A stretch of DNA of 64,000 nt, from NCBI GenBank assembly GCA_947625885.1, contig CANQQA010000001.1, positions 62,001 through 126,000 on the forward strand. The letters are read 5' to 3'. The position numbers were made by a program, and so were the translations under genes. How positions within the stretch are numbered: position 1 is the first letter of the stretch; each line of letters begins with the position of its first letter. Shown here piece after piece: positions 26,972 to 38,440 of the stretch. Under the pieces are notes generated by a model. It did not search any database. It was not told the DNA's origin and saw only the letters and a program-made list of their open reading frames with translations. Origin of the DNA: an uncultured Bacteroidales bacterium (lineage in GTDB: Bacteria; Bacteroidota; Bacteroidia; Bacteroidales; UBA11471).

Positions 26972-27985
26972 TCAGTCTATAATATTCACTTCGGGTGTCA
27001 GCTCCACGCCGTACTGCTCTTTCACGGAACGGCATATCATATACGACAGTTCGACAATATCCTGCGGCGCGGCATCGCCTTTGTTTATCAGCACCAGCGC
27101 CTGCGTGTCGCACACGCCGGCGCCGCGATGCGTCCTGCCCCGCCAGTCGGCACGATCGATAAGCCAACCGGCAGGCAGCTTCACCCGCTCGGCATCGACA
27201 GGATAAGCCGGCATATCGGGATAGCGTTTTTTCAATTTTTCATAGAGAGCGACCGGCACAATCGGATTTTTGAAAAAACTTCCGGCATTGCCGCAGGCAT
27301 TGCAATCGGGCAGTTTGGAATGGCGTATATCCATGACGACCTGACGCACCAACGAAAGCGACAGGGGGCGGTCGCCGATGGTCTCGCGCAGATGTCCGTA
27401 TTCCAAATGGTATTCGGGATTTTTTTGCAGGCGGTACTGCACGGCGGTAACGATGTATTTTCCTTTCAATTCGTTTTTGAAGATGCTGTCGCGGTAGGCG
27501 TAGCGGCACTCTTCCGTCGAAAAAATGCGTATCGCACCGCTTTGTATCTCGACGGTTTCGACCTGCTCGATGACGTCTTTCACCTCCACGCCGTAGGCAC
27601 CGATATTCTGCACTGCCGATGCGCCGACCTCGCCGGGTATGAGCGACAGGTTTTCGATGCCGCCCCAACTCTTTTTCACGCAGTACTCGACAAGGGTGTC
27701 CCACTCGACTGCCGCCCCGACGCGCAGCAACACGGTGTCGTCGTTATCGGAAAGGGTCTCGATGAAACGTATTCCCGAGTGCAGCACCACGCCTTCGTAG
27801 TCGTGCAGAAAGAGCAGGTTGCTCCCGCCGCCCATGTGGAACAGCGGATATTCCTTGACCAACGGCGATTCGGCAAGGAACGTGCGCAATTCATCGACCG
27901 ACGCATATTCCACGTAATAGCGCGTCTTTATCGGCAGATGAAAAGTGTGCAGCGTTTGCAGCGAGTAATTTTCGTACGTAATCAT
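26972..27985 (-). CDS. murB: UDP-N-acetylenolpyruvoylglucosamine reductase MurB
   Basis: The 337-residue enzyme reduces UDP-GlcNAc-enolpyruvate to UDP-MurNAc with NADPH and FAD in peptidoglycan synthesis. Seen in order: NTFHLPIKTRYYVEY-like start, MGGGSNLLFLHDYEGVVL (FAD-phosphate loop), LSLIPGEVGASAVQNIGAYGVEVKDV (the substrate and FAD site), YRDSIFKNELKGKYIV with the catalytic serine region, and NAGSFFKNPIV. The C-terminal glutamate in ELTPEVNII is the expected proton donor. It is longer than type II forms and fits type I. It lies 12 bases after a BamE-like gene and 4 bases before the hydrolase gene. Confidence 0.96.
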   Translation of the reverse strand: MITYENYSLQTLHTFHLPIKTRYYVEYASVDELRTFLAESPLVKEYPLFHMGGGSNLLFLHDYEGVVLHSGIRFIETLSDNDDTVLLRVGAAVEWDTLVEYCVKKSWGGIENLSLIPGEVGASAVQNIGAYGVEVKDVIEQVETVEIQSGAIRIFSTEECRYAYRDSIFKNELKGKYIVTAVQYRLQKNPEYHLEYGHLRETIGDRPLSLSLVRQVVMDIRHSKLPDCNACGNAGSFFKNPIVPVALYEKLKKRYPDMPAYPVDAERVKLPAGWLIDRADWRGRTHRGAGVCDTQALVLINKGDAAPQDIVELSYMICRSVKEQYGVELTPEVNIID

Positions 27986-27997
27986 ATTTCGTTCATT

Positions 27998-28903
27998 TTA
28001 TCGGAAGCGTACCAGTTTTCCGTCTTCAAAAAAGAGATAAGCTCCCGTATTGTAATACCATTCTTCATTTAATCCGCTGTACGTGGGAATTTCGCGCACC
28101 CGCTGCGGACGCCCCAGCGACAGGCGGCATTCGTCTTTCGTCATGCCGGCGGCGACTTCGCCGTGCGTTATCAGCCGCCAGTGTTTGTCGGATATGTCGG
28201 CATACCGCGCACGCGGGTTGTCGAACGTGAAAAGGCGGTCGAACGTGGCGGCTTGCAGACGGGAGGTCTGCGTGAGGCTTCCATATACCCGATACGTTTT
28301 CGCCTCGTCGTCCTCGATGACAAAAGCCATCGGGTAAATGCCGTTGCCCGGCTCCACGTCTTTCACCGTAACGGCGCAATAGCGACCGCCGTCGCAGGTG
28401 TTTCCGAGCGAATCGACCCACACGGCAGGGCGGGCATAGAGCGTGCGCCCTGCCAGCAGACTCCTCGCGAGTTCTACTTCGTCCTGCGCTATCAGCATGG
28501 GCAGCAGCGGCGCATAAGCCGTGTTCTTGATGTCGTCGAGCGTCTTTCCCGTTTTATAGTAATAGCGCGTGCCTTCGCACTCGAACACGATATCCATCGT
28601 GCCGCCGCCCCACATCGATGCGTCGGTAAAGCCGCAGAAAATGAACAGCTTTCCGCGAAGCGACGAATCCGGCAGAAGCGGATATTGCGGTTGCAGCAAC
28701 GGCGACAGCGTGCTGTCGAGGTAGATGAATGTGCGTCCCGCCGCCCACTCCCGACACGGAATCTGCGAAAAATTCTTTTCCATAAACGCCTGTTCTGCGG
28801 AGATTTGCTCAACAGGCGTTTTCTTCTTTCGCGCGCCGGCAATGCCGCTCCCAAGAAGCAGGAGAAGCAGCAAAACGATCGTATGCAGGGTGGCGTATTT
28901 CAT
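27998..28903 (-). CDS. Secreted protein with BamE/SmpA-like C-terminus
   Basis: The 301-residue protein has a signal peptide (TIVLLLLLLLGSGIAGA) and a conserved body I do not recognise (FIYLDSTLSPLLQPQYPLLPDSSLRGKLFIF...). The last 50 residues, GEVAAGMTKDECRLSLGRPQRVREIPTYSG...EEWYYNTGAYLFFEDGKLVRF, resemble the BamE/SmpA/OmlA repeat, where GMTxxEVxxxLGxPxxV is followed by a tyrosine-rich strand pair. This suggests an envelope role, perhaps with the outer-membrane assembly machinery. It lies 4 bases after mutL and 12 before murB. Confidence 0.65.
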   Translation of the reverse strand: MKYATLHTIVLLLLLLLGSGIAGARKKKTPVEQISAEQAFMEKNFSQIPCREWAAGRTFIYLDSTLSPLLQPQYPLLPDSSLRGKLFIFCGFTDASMWGGGTMDIVFECEGTRYYYKTGKTLDDIKNTAYAPLLPMLIAQDEVELARSLLAGRTLYARPAVWVDSLGNTCDGGRYCAVTVKDVEPGNGIYPMAFVIEDDEAKTYRVYGSLTQTSRLQAATFDRLFTFDNPRARYADISDKHWRLITHGEVAAGMTKDECRLSLGRPQRVREIPTYSGLNEEWYYNTGAYLFFEDGKLVRFR

Positions 28904-28907
28904 GGCG

Positions 28908-30815
28908 CTATCGGAATCTTTTAGTCAGTTCATCGTCGGAAACGACCGAGATGACAGGTTTTCCGTCGGGCGTGTAATTGGGCACAGAAAGCGCGAAAAG
29001 GTCGCCCACCAACTGCTCCATTTCCGGAGCGGAGAGCACCTGTCCGTACGGTATGGCAGCCGACTCCGCCAGCGTAAGCGATACCGCTTCATGGATATCG
29101 ACGCTCACGTCGCCGCCCCGCTGCGAGGCGGTTTCGAGCATCTTGTCGATAAGCGTGGGAATATCCAGCCCGTCGATGCCGGCAGGCACGGCATTAATGG
29201 CATACGAGCCGCCGCCCATATCGGAAATGTCGAAACCCAACAGCTCGAAATCGTCCTGCACCGAAAGCAGGTTGGCGCCCTGCGCCGGCGAGAGCTGTAT
29301 CATTTCGGGGAAAAGCAGCCGCTGCGAAACGCCTTTTTTCTCCTTGATATGCGCCATATACCGCTCAAAAAGTATGCGGATATGCGCACGGTGCTGGTCG
29401 ATAATCATCAGTCCCGACTTGGCGGAGGTAAGAATGTAACGCCCCTTGATTTGCAGGTATTCGGCACCGGTGCTCACCGGCTGCCGCGCGTCGTTTGCGG
29501 GCAGTGAAAGCTGTATGGCATCGGAGGTTTTCGCTCCGCTGCCGGCAGCCTCGCCGTCGGGAACAGGACGGTTGATGCGCGAAGGTATCGTAACATCGCC
29601 GTCGTCGGGCACAGCCGGAGAACTTTTGTCGGCTTGAAAATCTTTATACAGCTGCGTCCAGTCGTATGACGGACGTTTCCCTACCCCATTCCCTGCCGAT
29701 GATGACGGACGGAACGGATTGTAATCGGGCGAGAACGATACTTTCGGTGCATGCACCTCTTGGTTGTTGTGCAGAATCGGAATTTCGGGAGCGCCTTCGG
29801 TGTCGAAATCAATCGACGGCACGGCATTGGATTTTCCCAACGCCTCTTTCACCGCCGACGAAAGAATCTGCCATATCGGCTGCTCGTTCTCGAATTTTAT
29901 CTCCGTCTTGGTCGGGTGAATATTGACATCTATCGTTGCCGGATCGACCTGTATGTGCAGGAAAAAGTGCGGCATCTCTCCTGCCGGAAGCAGCTGCTCG
30001 TAATTGGAAACGACGGCTTTGTAAAAATACGGGTGCCGCATATACCGACCGTTCACGAAAAAATACTGCCACGCATTGCGTTTGCGTGCCGACTCGGGGT
30101 GCCCCACATATCCGGTAATGGAAACAAGCGAGGTCTGCACATCGACCGCCAGCAAATGGGGATTGAGATTTTTTCCGAAAAGCGAGGTAATGCGCTGCCG
30201 GAAAGTGCAGGGCGTGAGATTGTACAGCTCGACATCGTTGTGCACGAGGCGGAAAGCGATATCGGTATTGATAAGCGCCATGCGCTCGAACTCGGCAAGG
30301 ATATAGCCGAATTCCACCTGATTGGATTTCAAAAACTTGCGTCGTGCCGGCACATTGAAAAAGATATTTTTCACCATGAAATTGGCGCCGACGGGACAAG
30401 CGACATATTCCTGCGCCTCGACTTTGGAACCGGAAATGAGTATGGAAGTTCCTATCTCGTCGTCGGCTCGGCGGGTGCGCAGCTCCACTTGGGCGATAGC
30501 GGCAATCGACGCCAACGCCTCCCCGCGAAAGCCCATCGTGCGCAGCGAAAACAGGTCTTGCGCCGAGCGGATTTTCGAAGTGGCATGACGCTCGAACGAC
30601 AAGCGCGCATCGGTTTCGGACATACCTTTTCCGTTGTCGATGACCTGTATCAGCGTGCGCCCGGCATCTTTGATGATAATCTGTATCTCGGTGGCTTGGG
30701 CGTCGATAGCGTTTTCGACCAGCTCCTTGACGACGGAAGCCGGTCGCTGTATCACTTCTCCGGCGGCAATCTGGTTCGCCACCGAATCGGGCAACAATTG
30801 TATTACATCGCTCAT
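28908..30815 (-). CDS. mutL: DNA mismatch repair protein MutL
   Basis: The 635-residue protein has the GHKL ATPase domain: [20 protein letters not shown], and [17 protein letters not shown]. The C-terminal dimerisation domain begins after a variable proline- and serine-rich linker (about 345-440). The usual metal-binding endonuclease motif DQHA(X)2E(X)4E reads [12 protein letters not shown] here, so the alanine and the first glutamate are altered, and the later CPHGRP box is NYTPDGKP. Endonuclease activity is therefore doubtful. The ATG at 30815 was chosen over a TTG at 30821. It sits inside an envelope operon, 9 bases after the OstA-like gene. Confidence 0.95.
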   Translation of the reverse strand: MSDVIQLLPDSVANQIAAGEVIQRPASVVKELVENAIDAQATEIQIIIKDAGRTLIQVIDNGKGMSETDARLSFERHATSKIRSAQDLFSLRTMGFRGEALASIAAIAQVELRTRRADDEIGTSILISGSKVEAQEYVACPVGANFMVKNIFFNVPARRKFLKSNQVEFGYILAEFERMALINTDIAFRLVHNDVELYNLTPCTFRQRITSLFGKNLNPHLLAVDVQTSLVSITGYVGHPESARKRNAWQYFFVNGRYMRHPYFYKAVVSNYEQLLPAGEMPHFFLHIQVDPATIDVNIHPTKTEIKFENEQPIWQILSSAVKEALGKSNAVPSIDFDTEGAPEIPILHNNQEVHAPKVSFSPDYNPFRPSSSAGNGVGKRPSYDWTQLYKDFQADKSSPAVPDDGDVTIPSRINRPVPDGEAAGSGAKTSDAIQLSLPANDARQPVSTGAEYLQIKGRYILTSAKSGLMIIDQHRAHIRILFERYMAHIKEKKGVSQRLLFPEMIQLSPAQGANLLSVQDDFELLGFDISDMGGGSYAINAVPAGIDGLDIPTLIDKMLETASQRGGDVSVDIHEAVSLTLAESAAIPYGQVLSAPEMEQLVGDLFALSVPNYTPDGKPVISVVSDDELTKRFR

Positions 30816-30824
30816 AACCAAATA

Positions 30825-32465
30825 CTACTCCTCTTCTTCAATCATCGTTATCGGCCGTGCATTCTTTTTCAATTCCGCCGCCGGGCGGTTGGTTCTTCGG
30901 AAAAGGTCTTGTTTGTTTTTCGGACGATAGCTTTCGTACCATTTATATTGCGGCAGGAAAATCATCGACGGCTTCAATTTCGAAATAGGCGTCATCGTGC
31001 CATCGACGGAAGGCCACATTTTCAGCCTTTCCATTTTGCTGTTTTTCAGATACATGGTAAGAAAACTTGTCTCCGCTTTGTTCATTCCCGTAAATGTCAT
31101 GTCCGACTCTTGCGGATAAAATATCGTTTCCACATTGCCGCTTACGTCGATGCGCTCGATATCGCCGTTTCGGAAATAGGCTTTCAGGTCTTTTCCCGTC
31201 AGTTGGTCGAAAAATGCGGTATCTTTCTTTTGAACGGCAAAGGCGAAATCGGGAATATGCGCCCAATCTATGGTAGAATCGTTCATGAACACTTTAATGG
31301 TGTCGCCGAAAATCTGGCAATTAAGATTCCACATCACCGGTCCATACATCATGACAAGAACCGAATCGGCGACATCGTATATCATCGAATCGCAAATAGC
31401 CTGCATATCGTTGCGGAAAATGCGCACCTCGTGGTATGCCTGCAAAATGCGGCGATCTTTCAACATAACCGATTGCAGCGTATCGGCATGGAGGTAGAGC
31501 GTATCGCGCTGGGAATAATCAATCAGCAAGGCGGAATCGGTGGCGAAAGAGGCTTCCCGTCGTTCGTCGTAAAATCCGTAATTTCCTGTCATTTGCATCA
31601 ATCGTACGGTATCATCGACGACGATATGCCCGAACGCCTCGCCAAAACCTTGGTTGCGGTCGTACAATATCGTATCGCCGGTCATTTTTTGACTCCCCGA
31701 TACGACGACCGAACGGTTATACAGTTTCGCTTCGTCGGCAGCGGTATCGTAGAATCCGAGCGACGAATGTATGACATTGCTGTCGGATACGATGACCGAA
31801 GGTCCCACAATATCGGCAATTTTCGTTTGCGTATTGTATTTGAGCGTATCGGAGTAAATAACGAACTGGGGATTGTGCAGCTCGACGTCGTAATTGAAAA
31901 CGGCTTCTTTCGTATCGGGACTGTACTGTCCGTAAAACGAAGTAAGTCGATTGACGGTGTCGGCAACCGAACCGCCATTGAAATAATAGCCGATGTTCGG
32001 CTCCAAATCGTAATTGAAACTGTCGGTGGAAATGACGACTTCCCGATTGATCATGCGAACGTTGTCACGCAGCCTCGCCAGCTGCGTTTCACCGTCGTAA
32101 AAGAGTTTGTCGCCGAAAATAAAAAGGGTGTCGCCCTGCTCCATTTTCACGTGTCCGAAAGCATCGAGCGAATTGTTTTTTTCATAAAAATAGGCGCTGT
32201 CGCAATACATGTACATACTGTCCTTGCGAAAACGCACATTACCGCGAAGTATCTGAAAATCGGGAGCGACAGATTCGTCGAAACTCAATTCGTCGGCGGC
32301 TTCGAGATATACTTTTTCCTGCGGCACTCGCCGCACGCTATCGGGACGCACCCAAGAGGAGTCCGTCTGCGCCGAAAGCGAAAACGCCGGACACAAGAGA
32401 GAAAACAGCCATAAAAATTTTCTCTGCCACCGTCTGCATATTATCCCGAAATCCTTTCTATACAT
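30825..32465 (-). CDS. OstA/LptA-like protein (LPS transport family)
   Basis: The 546-residue protein has an N-terminal hydrophobic segment (FLWLFSLLCPAFSLSA) followed by many repeats of the OstA type: DFQILRGNVRFRKDSMYMYCDSAYFYEK, FGHVKMEQGDTLFIFGDKLFYDGE, ARLRDNVRMINREVVISTD. In the family, such beta-strand repeats carry lipopolysaccharide across the periplasm. The length exceeds LptA and lacks an obvious LptD barrel, which fits the Bacteroidota OstA-like proteins. Its upstream neighbour is a SurA-like foldase ending 1 base before, and mutL follows. Confidence 0.8.
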   Translation of the reverse strand: MYRKDFGIICRRWQRKFLWLFSLLCPAFSLSAQTDSSWVRPDSVRRVPQEKVYLEAADELSFDESVAPDFQILRGNVRFRKDSMYMYCDSAYFYEKNNSLDAFGHVKMEQGDTLFIFGDKLFYDGETQLARLRDNVRMINREVVISTDSFNYDLEPNIGYYFNGGSVADTVNRLTSFYGQYSPDTKEAVFNYDVELHNPQFVIYSDTLKYNTQTKIADIVGPSVIVSDSNVIHSSLGFYDTAADEAKLYNRSVVVSGSQKMTGDTILYDRNQGFGEAFGHIVVDDTVRLMQMTGNYGFYDERREASFATDSALLIDYSQRDTLYLHADTLQSVMLKDRRILQAYHEVRIFRNDMQAICDSMIYDVADSVLVMMYGPVMWNLNCQIFGDTIKVFMNDSTIDWAHIPDFAFAVQKKDTAFFDQLTGKDLKAYFRNGDIERIDVSGNVETIFYPQESDMTFTGMNKAETSFLTMYLKNSKMERLKMWPSVDGTMTPISKLKPSMIFLPQYKWYESYRPKNKQDLFRRTNRPAAELKKNARPITMIEEEE

Positions 32466-32466
32466 T

Positions 32467-33846
32467 CTATCTTTTTATCCAACCATCGTACATAAATTCG
32501 CAATCGTCCCACCCTTCTTTAATACGGATATAGGTCGTTTTTTGTTTTTCGCGAATCCAACTGTCGATGCGTTCGCTCCGCTTATGCTCTTCCACAATGG
32601 CTTTCAGGGTCTGAAAATCATTCGATATGTTTGCCTTATGTCCGGGTATTCGCGCGCGCAATTTCACAATGGCGACAACTTCTTTTCCGAGTTTCTGGTC
32701 TATCATGATAAATGGCTCCGATATTTCACCCACTTCCATTTTATCGACGACTTTGGCAATATCCTGCGGAAGTTGGTCCATACGGAATTTCGTAGTCATG
32801 GTTACGGCATCGGAATTGATAAACATCAACCCCTTGTTGTTACGCGTCTCCTTGTCTTGCGAAACGTACTGCACCGCCTCATCGAATGTTACTACGCCGT
32901 CGAGAATGTCTTTGCGCAGCGTATCCATGCGGGCAACGGTGTTTTTCAACTCCTCGTTCGAGGGGCGCGGACGCAGCAGTATATGGCGGCAATTAATGCG
33001 GTCGCCGCGTCTTTCGACAAACTGTATGATGTGGTAACCGAACTCCGTTTCAACGATTTTGGAAACTTTCTTAGGGTCGTTCAACGAAAAAGCCACTGCC
33101 GTAAATTCCGGTACCATCTCACCTCTGCTGAAAAAGCCCAAATCGCCGCCACGCCGCGCAGAATTGGGATCTTCGGAATACAATACCGCCAATGTCGAAA
33201 ATTCCACATCGCCCCGTGTTACACGGTCGGAATATTCACGCAAACGGGCTTTTATGTCGTCGATTTCCTGTTGCGGTATGAGGGGGTTCACCCGTATGAT
33301 TTGCACTTCGACCTGCACCGGTATATAAGGAATACTGTCGCTCGGATAATTGGCATAGAACCGGCGGACGTCGGCAGGTGTAATCTTGATGTCTTTCACC
33401 AATTTGTTCTGCATCGCTTCGACTACCAGCTGGTCGTGTACATTGACCGTAAGCTCCTCGCGCAGACGGGCAATGGGCATATCGAAATACTCCTCTACTT
33501 TTTCCCGCGACCCAATGGCGTTGATGAAATAATTGATACGATTGTCCACGTTGGAAAGCACTTCGGAGTCGGTTACCGTAACGCTATCTATAACAGCTTG
33601 ATTCAAAAATAGTTTCTGAATTGCCAACTGTTCCGGAATGACACAATAAGGGTCGCCGTTGATACGCTCGCCCTGTGTCTGCATGGTACGATACTGCGAT
33701 TCTACCTCAGACAGGAGAATCGCCTCGTCGCCGACTATCCACACGATTTCATCTACAACGCCCGATTTCGACATCGACTGAGCCGATGCCGCAGCAGTGC
33801 CGAAAAAGGAAACTGCAATCGCTATAAACAGACTGTATTTCTTCAT
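32467..33846 (-). CDS. SurA-like periplasmic peptidyl-prolyl isomerase
   Basis: The 459-residue protein has a signal peptide (YSLFIAIAVSFFGTAAASA), a SurA N-terminal helical domain (VVDEIVWIVGDEAILLSEVESQ), and two parvulin/PpiC domains, seen as DVEFSTLAVLYSEDPNSARRGGDLGFFSRGEMVPEF with GYHIIQFVERRGDRINCRHILLRP, then DGVVTFDEAVQYVSQDKETRNNKGL. SurA helps fold outer-membrane proteins. It is the third of three related genes in this block and precedes the OstA-like gene by 1 base. Confidence 0.9.
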   Translation of the reverse strand: MKKYSLFIAIAVSFFGTAAASAQSMSKSGVVDEIVWIVGDEAILLSEVESQYRTMQTQGERINGDPYCVIPEQLAIQKLFLNQAVIDSVTVTDSEVLSNVDNRINYFINAIGSREKVEEYFDMPIARLREELTVNVHDQLVVEAMQNKLVKDIKITPADVRRFYANYPSDSIPYIPVQVEVQIIRVNPLIPQQEIDDIKARLREYSDRVTRGDVEFSTLAVLYSEDPNSARRGGDLGFFSRGEMVPEFTAVAFSLNDPKKVSKIVETEFGYHIIQFVERRGDRINCRHILLRPRPSNEELKNTVARMDTLRKDILDGVVTFDEAVQYVSQDKETRNNKGLMFINSDAVTMTTKFRMDQLPQDIAKVVDKMEVGEISEPFIMIDQKLGKEVVAIVKLRARIPGHKANISNDFQTLKAIVEEHKRSERIDSWIREKQKTTYIRIKEGWDDCEFMYDGWIKR

Positions 33847-33861
33847 GTTTCGATGTTGTAA

Positions 33862-34722
33862 TCAACGATAATTCCGACCGTAGTATTTTATTTTTCGTTC
33901 TTTTAGAGCTCTATCATAAAGTTCGTCGTTTATTTCTTTCAAAAATTTTTGCCGCCGTTGGTTCATCAACAACTCCTCTATCTGAGGTCGGGCAAAATCA
34001 AAAGGCATATTGGCTTTTTCCGGCAAATAGTCGCTGATATTCAAAAGATACCAATAACCTTCATAATTCACTTCCAACTGCTTGTGCGTACGTAAGAAAT
34101 TATCGACATTCGTTATGGGATAAGGAATATTGTTCATCACCTCGCCGAAAGAAACCCACCGATCATAAAAATAGTCATAATTGACAACATTATGCAGGGT
34201 GTATTTTTCGATATTCCCGACAGCCGTCTGCGATTCCGTCTTATACCATTTTTTCAAATCGTCAATTTGCGGAGCTGTTTCCGACACTTTCAAAAACAGC
34301 CCCTTGATAATAGGCGTTGCCAACACAAACTGTCCCGCATGGGTACGATAATAGTTGCGGGCAACGTCTTCGGTTATTTCGCCGCTGAGCTTTTCGTTCA
34401 ACAATTGTTTTTGATATTCATGATTGAACAAATCCCGCCGGTAAGAATCGACCAACCGGTCAATACTTTCAACATCGGGCAAATTTTTCTGCGCCTGCGC
34501 ATACAACAATTCCGATTCCACCCAACGCCGAACATAGGCTTCGACAAACGTGCTGCTGTCCGCTCCCGTCAAACCGTCGGGCATGACTTCACGCAAGATG
34601 TCTTCCGTCAAAATCCGATCGCCGATGCCCACAACCGCACCCGGAATTTCGGTCGTATCCAAGCGACAGGAAAATAGTGCCGCCGATAGAATCGTCATTG
34701 TGGCGAAAATCGTATATCGCAT
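33862..34722 (-). CDS. SurA/PrsA-like lipoprotein lacking clear PpiC motifs
   Basis: The 286-residue protein has a lipoprotein signal (IFATMTILSAALFSC, lipobox LFSC). Its body resembles the N-terminal chaperone part of SurA/PrsA proteins (VVGIGDRILTEDILREVMPDG, VRRWVESELLYAQAQKN), but the parvulin active-site pattern is not evident. It may be a chaperone partner of the two neighbouring SurA-like foldases rather than an isomerase. Gaps are 15 bases to the next gene and 24 to the previous one, so all are likely co-transcribed. Confidence 0.7.
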   Translation of the reverse strand: MRYTIFATMTILSAALFSCRLDTTEIPGAVVGIGDRILTEDILREVMPDGLTGADSSTFVEAYVRRWVESELLYAQAQKNLPDVESIDRLVDSYRRDLFNHEYQKQLLNEKLSGEITEDVARNYYRTHAGQFVLATPIIKGLFLKVSETAPQIDDLKKWYKTESQTAVGNIEKYTLHNVVNYDYFYDRWVSFGEVMNNIPYPITNVDNFLRTHKQLEVNYEGYWYLLNISDYLPEKANMPFDFARPQIEELLMNQRRQKFLKEINDELYDRALKERKIKYYGRNYR

Positions 34723-34746
34723 ATTATCAATATTTACAGATTAGCG

Positions 34747-36675
34747 CTATTCTTCGGATTTTACAGTAGCCAAAACGTCTTCATGTATCGTTATCGGATA
34801 TTTTTTCCGAAGTTTCTTTATCCATTCTTTTTCTAAATAATTTTGATAATCGGACATTACAAAGCCTTTTACATCTTCATACGATTCCGGCTGCATCAAT
34901 ATTTTACCGCAAATAGCATTCAGACCGGACGATACCGCCGTGCTGTCGGAGGTGCCGATACCGAAAGCCGCATAATCGACGGTCGGATTCTCGCCCTGAC
35001 GATAGATGCCGTACGCGATGGCTATATGACGTATGCTGTCGTTGTATTCCCGATATAGATTCTGAATCATTTTATCCGCAGAAAGAGAGGTCTTTTGCGA
35101 TAAACGTTCCTTAACGGTCTTCGTTCGTTCCGCACTGTCCGATGAAATGACATAGCCTTTGTAGCGAGGTTCACTCCACGCATATTGTTTTTTGTTTTTC
35201 TTGAAAAACTTTTTCAACCCTTTCGTATCGAGCGGAGTCTTTTGCCACACCTCTTTATCGCTCACCTCAAAGAGCAACATTCCGTCGCGATACTCCTGCA
35301 AAAGGTTTTTGATTTCCGGATTGGTCTGGCATAGCTCGTTTGCCGCATATTCCGTCATAACATCGACAGAATAGGCTTCGACGGCTTTTCGCAATGAGGA
35401 TAATGTTCCCGTTTCACCGGATTTCAAGTAATTCGCCAGACCCGATGCCGGATAAGCTGTTTCGGCAAAAACGAACAACGGCTGTTCCATTTTTTGCACG
35501 TTCTCCAACAGGGAGTCGCCATTTACTTTTTCCAAATCGCTCAGGGTCGTTTCGTTCCAAGCAAAACCCTTATCGGCTTTCAAATGTTCGAAAAACTGCT
35601 TGCGACCGGCATCGGCACGTTCATCGCGAGCCATATTCCGAACTATTCCTTCATGCAAATCTTCATACGAACCGGGTGTTTCTTCGTCGATGAGTTTCAA
35701 TATGTGCCAACCGAATTGCGTGCGTACCGGTGCAGATATTTCGCCAATGGAATCCAACGCAAAAGCGGCATCTTCAAAAGATTTCACAAACTGCCCCGTT
35801 TGCAAGAAAGGCAATACGCCGCCCGATTCTGCCGTATAAGTATCCTCGGAGTTGGTACGTACCAATTCGTCAAAATCAGCTCCTTTAAGCAGTTTTGCAT
35901 AAAGATTTTTTATTTTTTTCTCTTTATCCATCTGCTCTTTTTCGGGTGTATCCTGCGAGACTTTCAGCATAATATGCGCCACTTGGACGGCTCGCGTTTT
36001 ACGACGACCGGAAACTTTAATCAAATGGTAGCCGAATCGGGTTTCGACAGGCAGGGATATTTCGCCCACCGGCGTTTCATAAGCGGCTTTCTCAAAAGGA
36101 TATACCATTTGGAAAGCGGTAAAATAACCTAAACAACCGCCATTCTGCTCTGCCGAAGGGTCATCGGAATATCGACGTGCCAATTCGGCAAAATCAGCAC
36201 CGTTCAATGCCTGCTCCCTCACCGACACAGCTTTTTCGTAAATTGCCTGTTTCTCGGCAGCCGTAGCGGTAGACGGCACTTCAAAAAGAATATGGCTGGC
36301 TTCGACCTCTTCAAGCAAACGGTCGTAAGCCTCCTTTGCCAACTGTTCTTCTGCGCCAGCCTCTACCAAATAGGGTTTTACAAGCTGCTCGCAATATCCT
36401 TTGTATTCGTCGCGAAATTGTTTCGTGGTATCAATACCCTGCGCCTCAGCTTCCGCCACTTTCAGCTTATAGTTGCAAAAAAGCGTAACGTATTCGTCCA
36501 ACGGCGTTTTTTCGACTTGCTGCCGTAAATTCTTATGGTAGATATACTCAAATTCCGATTTCGGTATGCTCTTCCCCGCAATATTCATGATTTCGGGATC
36601 TGTCGCTTCTTGCGCCGACATCGAAGTAAAAGCAGGAAACAAAAAAGCTGCCAATAAAAAAGTGGTGGTTTTCAT
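34747..36675 (-). CDS. Large SurA-like peptidyl-prolyl isomerase
   Basis: The 642-residue protein has a signal peptide (TTFLLAAFLFPAFTSMSA), a helical N-terminal part starting IMNIAGKSIPKSEFEYIYHKN, and two parvulin domains: SHILFEV...FAELARRYSDDPSAEQNGGCLGYF...GYHLIKV and VAHIMLKV...FDELVRTNSEDTYTAESGGVLPFL...GWHILKL. A further 250-residue C-terminal region is unassigned. ATG 36675 is used because it starts the signal peptide; the frame is open to 36708. It is the first gene of the eight-gene block, with a -7 box at 36761-36768. Confidence 0.88.
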   Translation of the reverse strand: MKTTTFLLAAFLFPAFTSMSAQEATDPEIMNIAGKSIPKSEFEYIYHKNLRQQVEKTPLDEYVTLFCNYKLKVAEAEAQGIDTTKQFRDEYKGYCEQLVKPYLVEAGAEEQLAKEAYDRLLEEVEASHILFEVPSTATAAEKQAIYEKAVSVREQALNGADFAELARRYSDDPSAEQNGGCLGYFTAFQMVYPFEKAAYETPVGEISLPVETRFGYHLIKVSGRRKTRAVQVAHIMLKVSQDTPEKEQMDKEKKIKNLYAKLLKGADFDELVRTNSEDTYTAESGGVLPFLQTGQFVKSFEDAAFALDSIGEISAPVRTQFGWHILKLIDEETPGSYEDLHEGIVRNMARDERADAGRKQFFEHLKADKGFAWNETTLSDLEKVNGDSLLENVQKMEQPLFVFAETAYPASGLANYLKSGETGTLSSLRKAVEAYSVDVMTEYAANELCQTNPEIKNLLQEYRDGMLLFEVSDKEVWQKTPLDTKGLKKFFKKNKKQYAWSEPRYKGYVISSDSAERTKTVKERLSQKTSLSADKMIQNLYREYNDSIRHIAIAYGIYRQGENPTVDYAAFGIGTSDSTAVSSGLNAICGKILMQPESYEDVKGFVMSDYQNYLEKEWIKKLRKKYPITIHEDVLATVKSEE

Positions 36676-36760
36676 CGTATGTTTTTTACAATTTGTCCGA
36701 CAATTCATTCCTTTATGAAATATAACTATCTCCCTATAAAATACATCTGTTTTAACGGTT

Positions 36761-36768
36761 CAAATATA
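36761..36768 (-). promoter_or_regulatory. -7 box TATATTTG for the eight-gene envelope block
   Basis: The plus strand reads CAAATATA, 86 bases before the start at 36675. It is the only clear consensus box found between this gene and guaB on this strand. Confidence 0.5.
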
Positions 36769-36832
36769 AAAAATATTATATCGGAATCGTCAAAACAGTT
36801 GTATAAAGTTATTAAAGTATCGTAAGATTTTC

Positions 36833-38344
<1,512 letters not shown>

Positions 38345-38399
38345 TTATTTCCCAAATGCGTGCGTTTTTTCATGTTCTTTTTTTCTGAACAGACGTTAA

Positions 38400-38431
38400 A
38401 GGGGCAGATTCCCGTATCGGAACCTGCCCCT
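38400..38431 (-). terminator. Terminator after second recQ
   Basis: AGGGGCAG (38400-38407) pairs with CTGCCCCT (38424-38431), with extra pairing inside. It lies between the recQ stop and the guaB promoter. Confidence 0.65.
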
Positions 38432-38440
38432 CTTTCTGTA

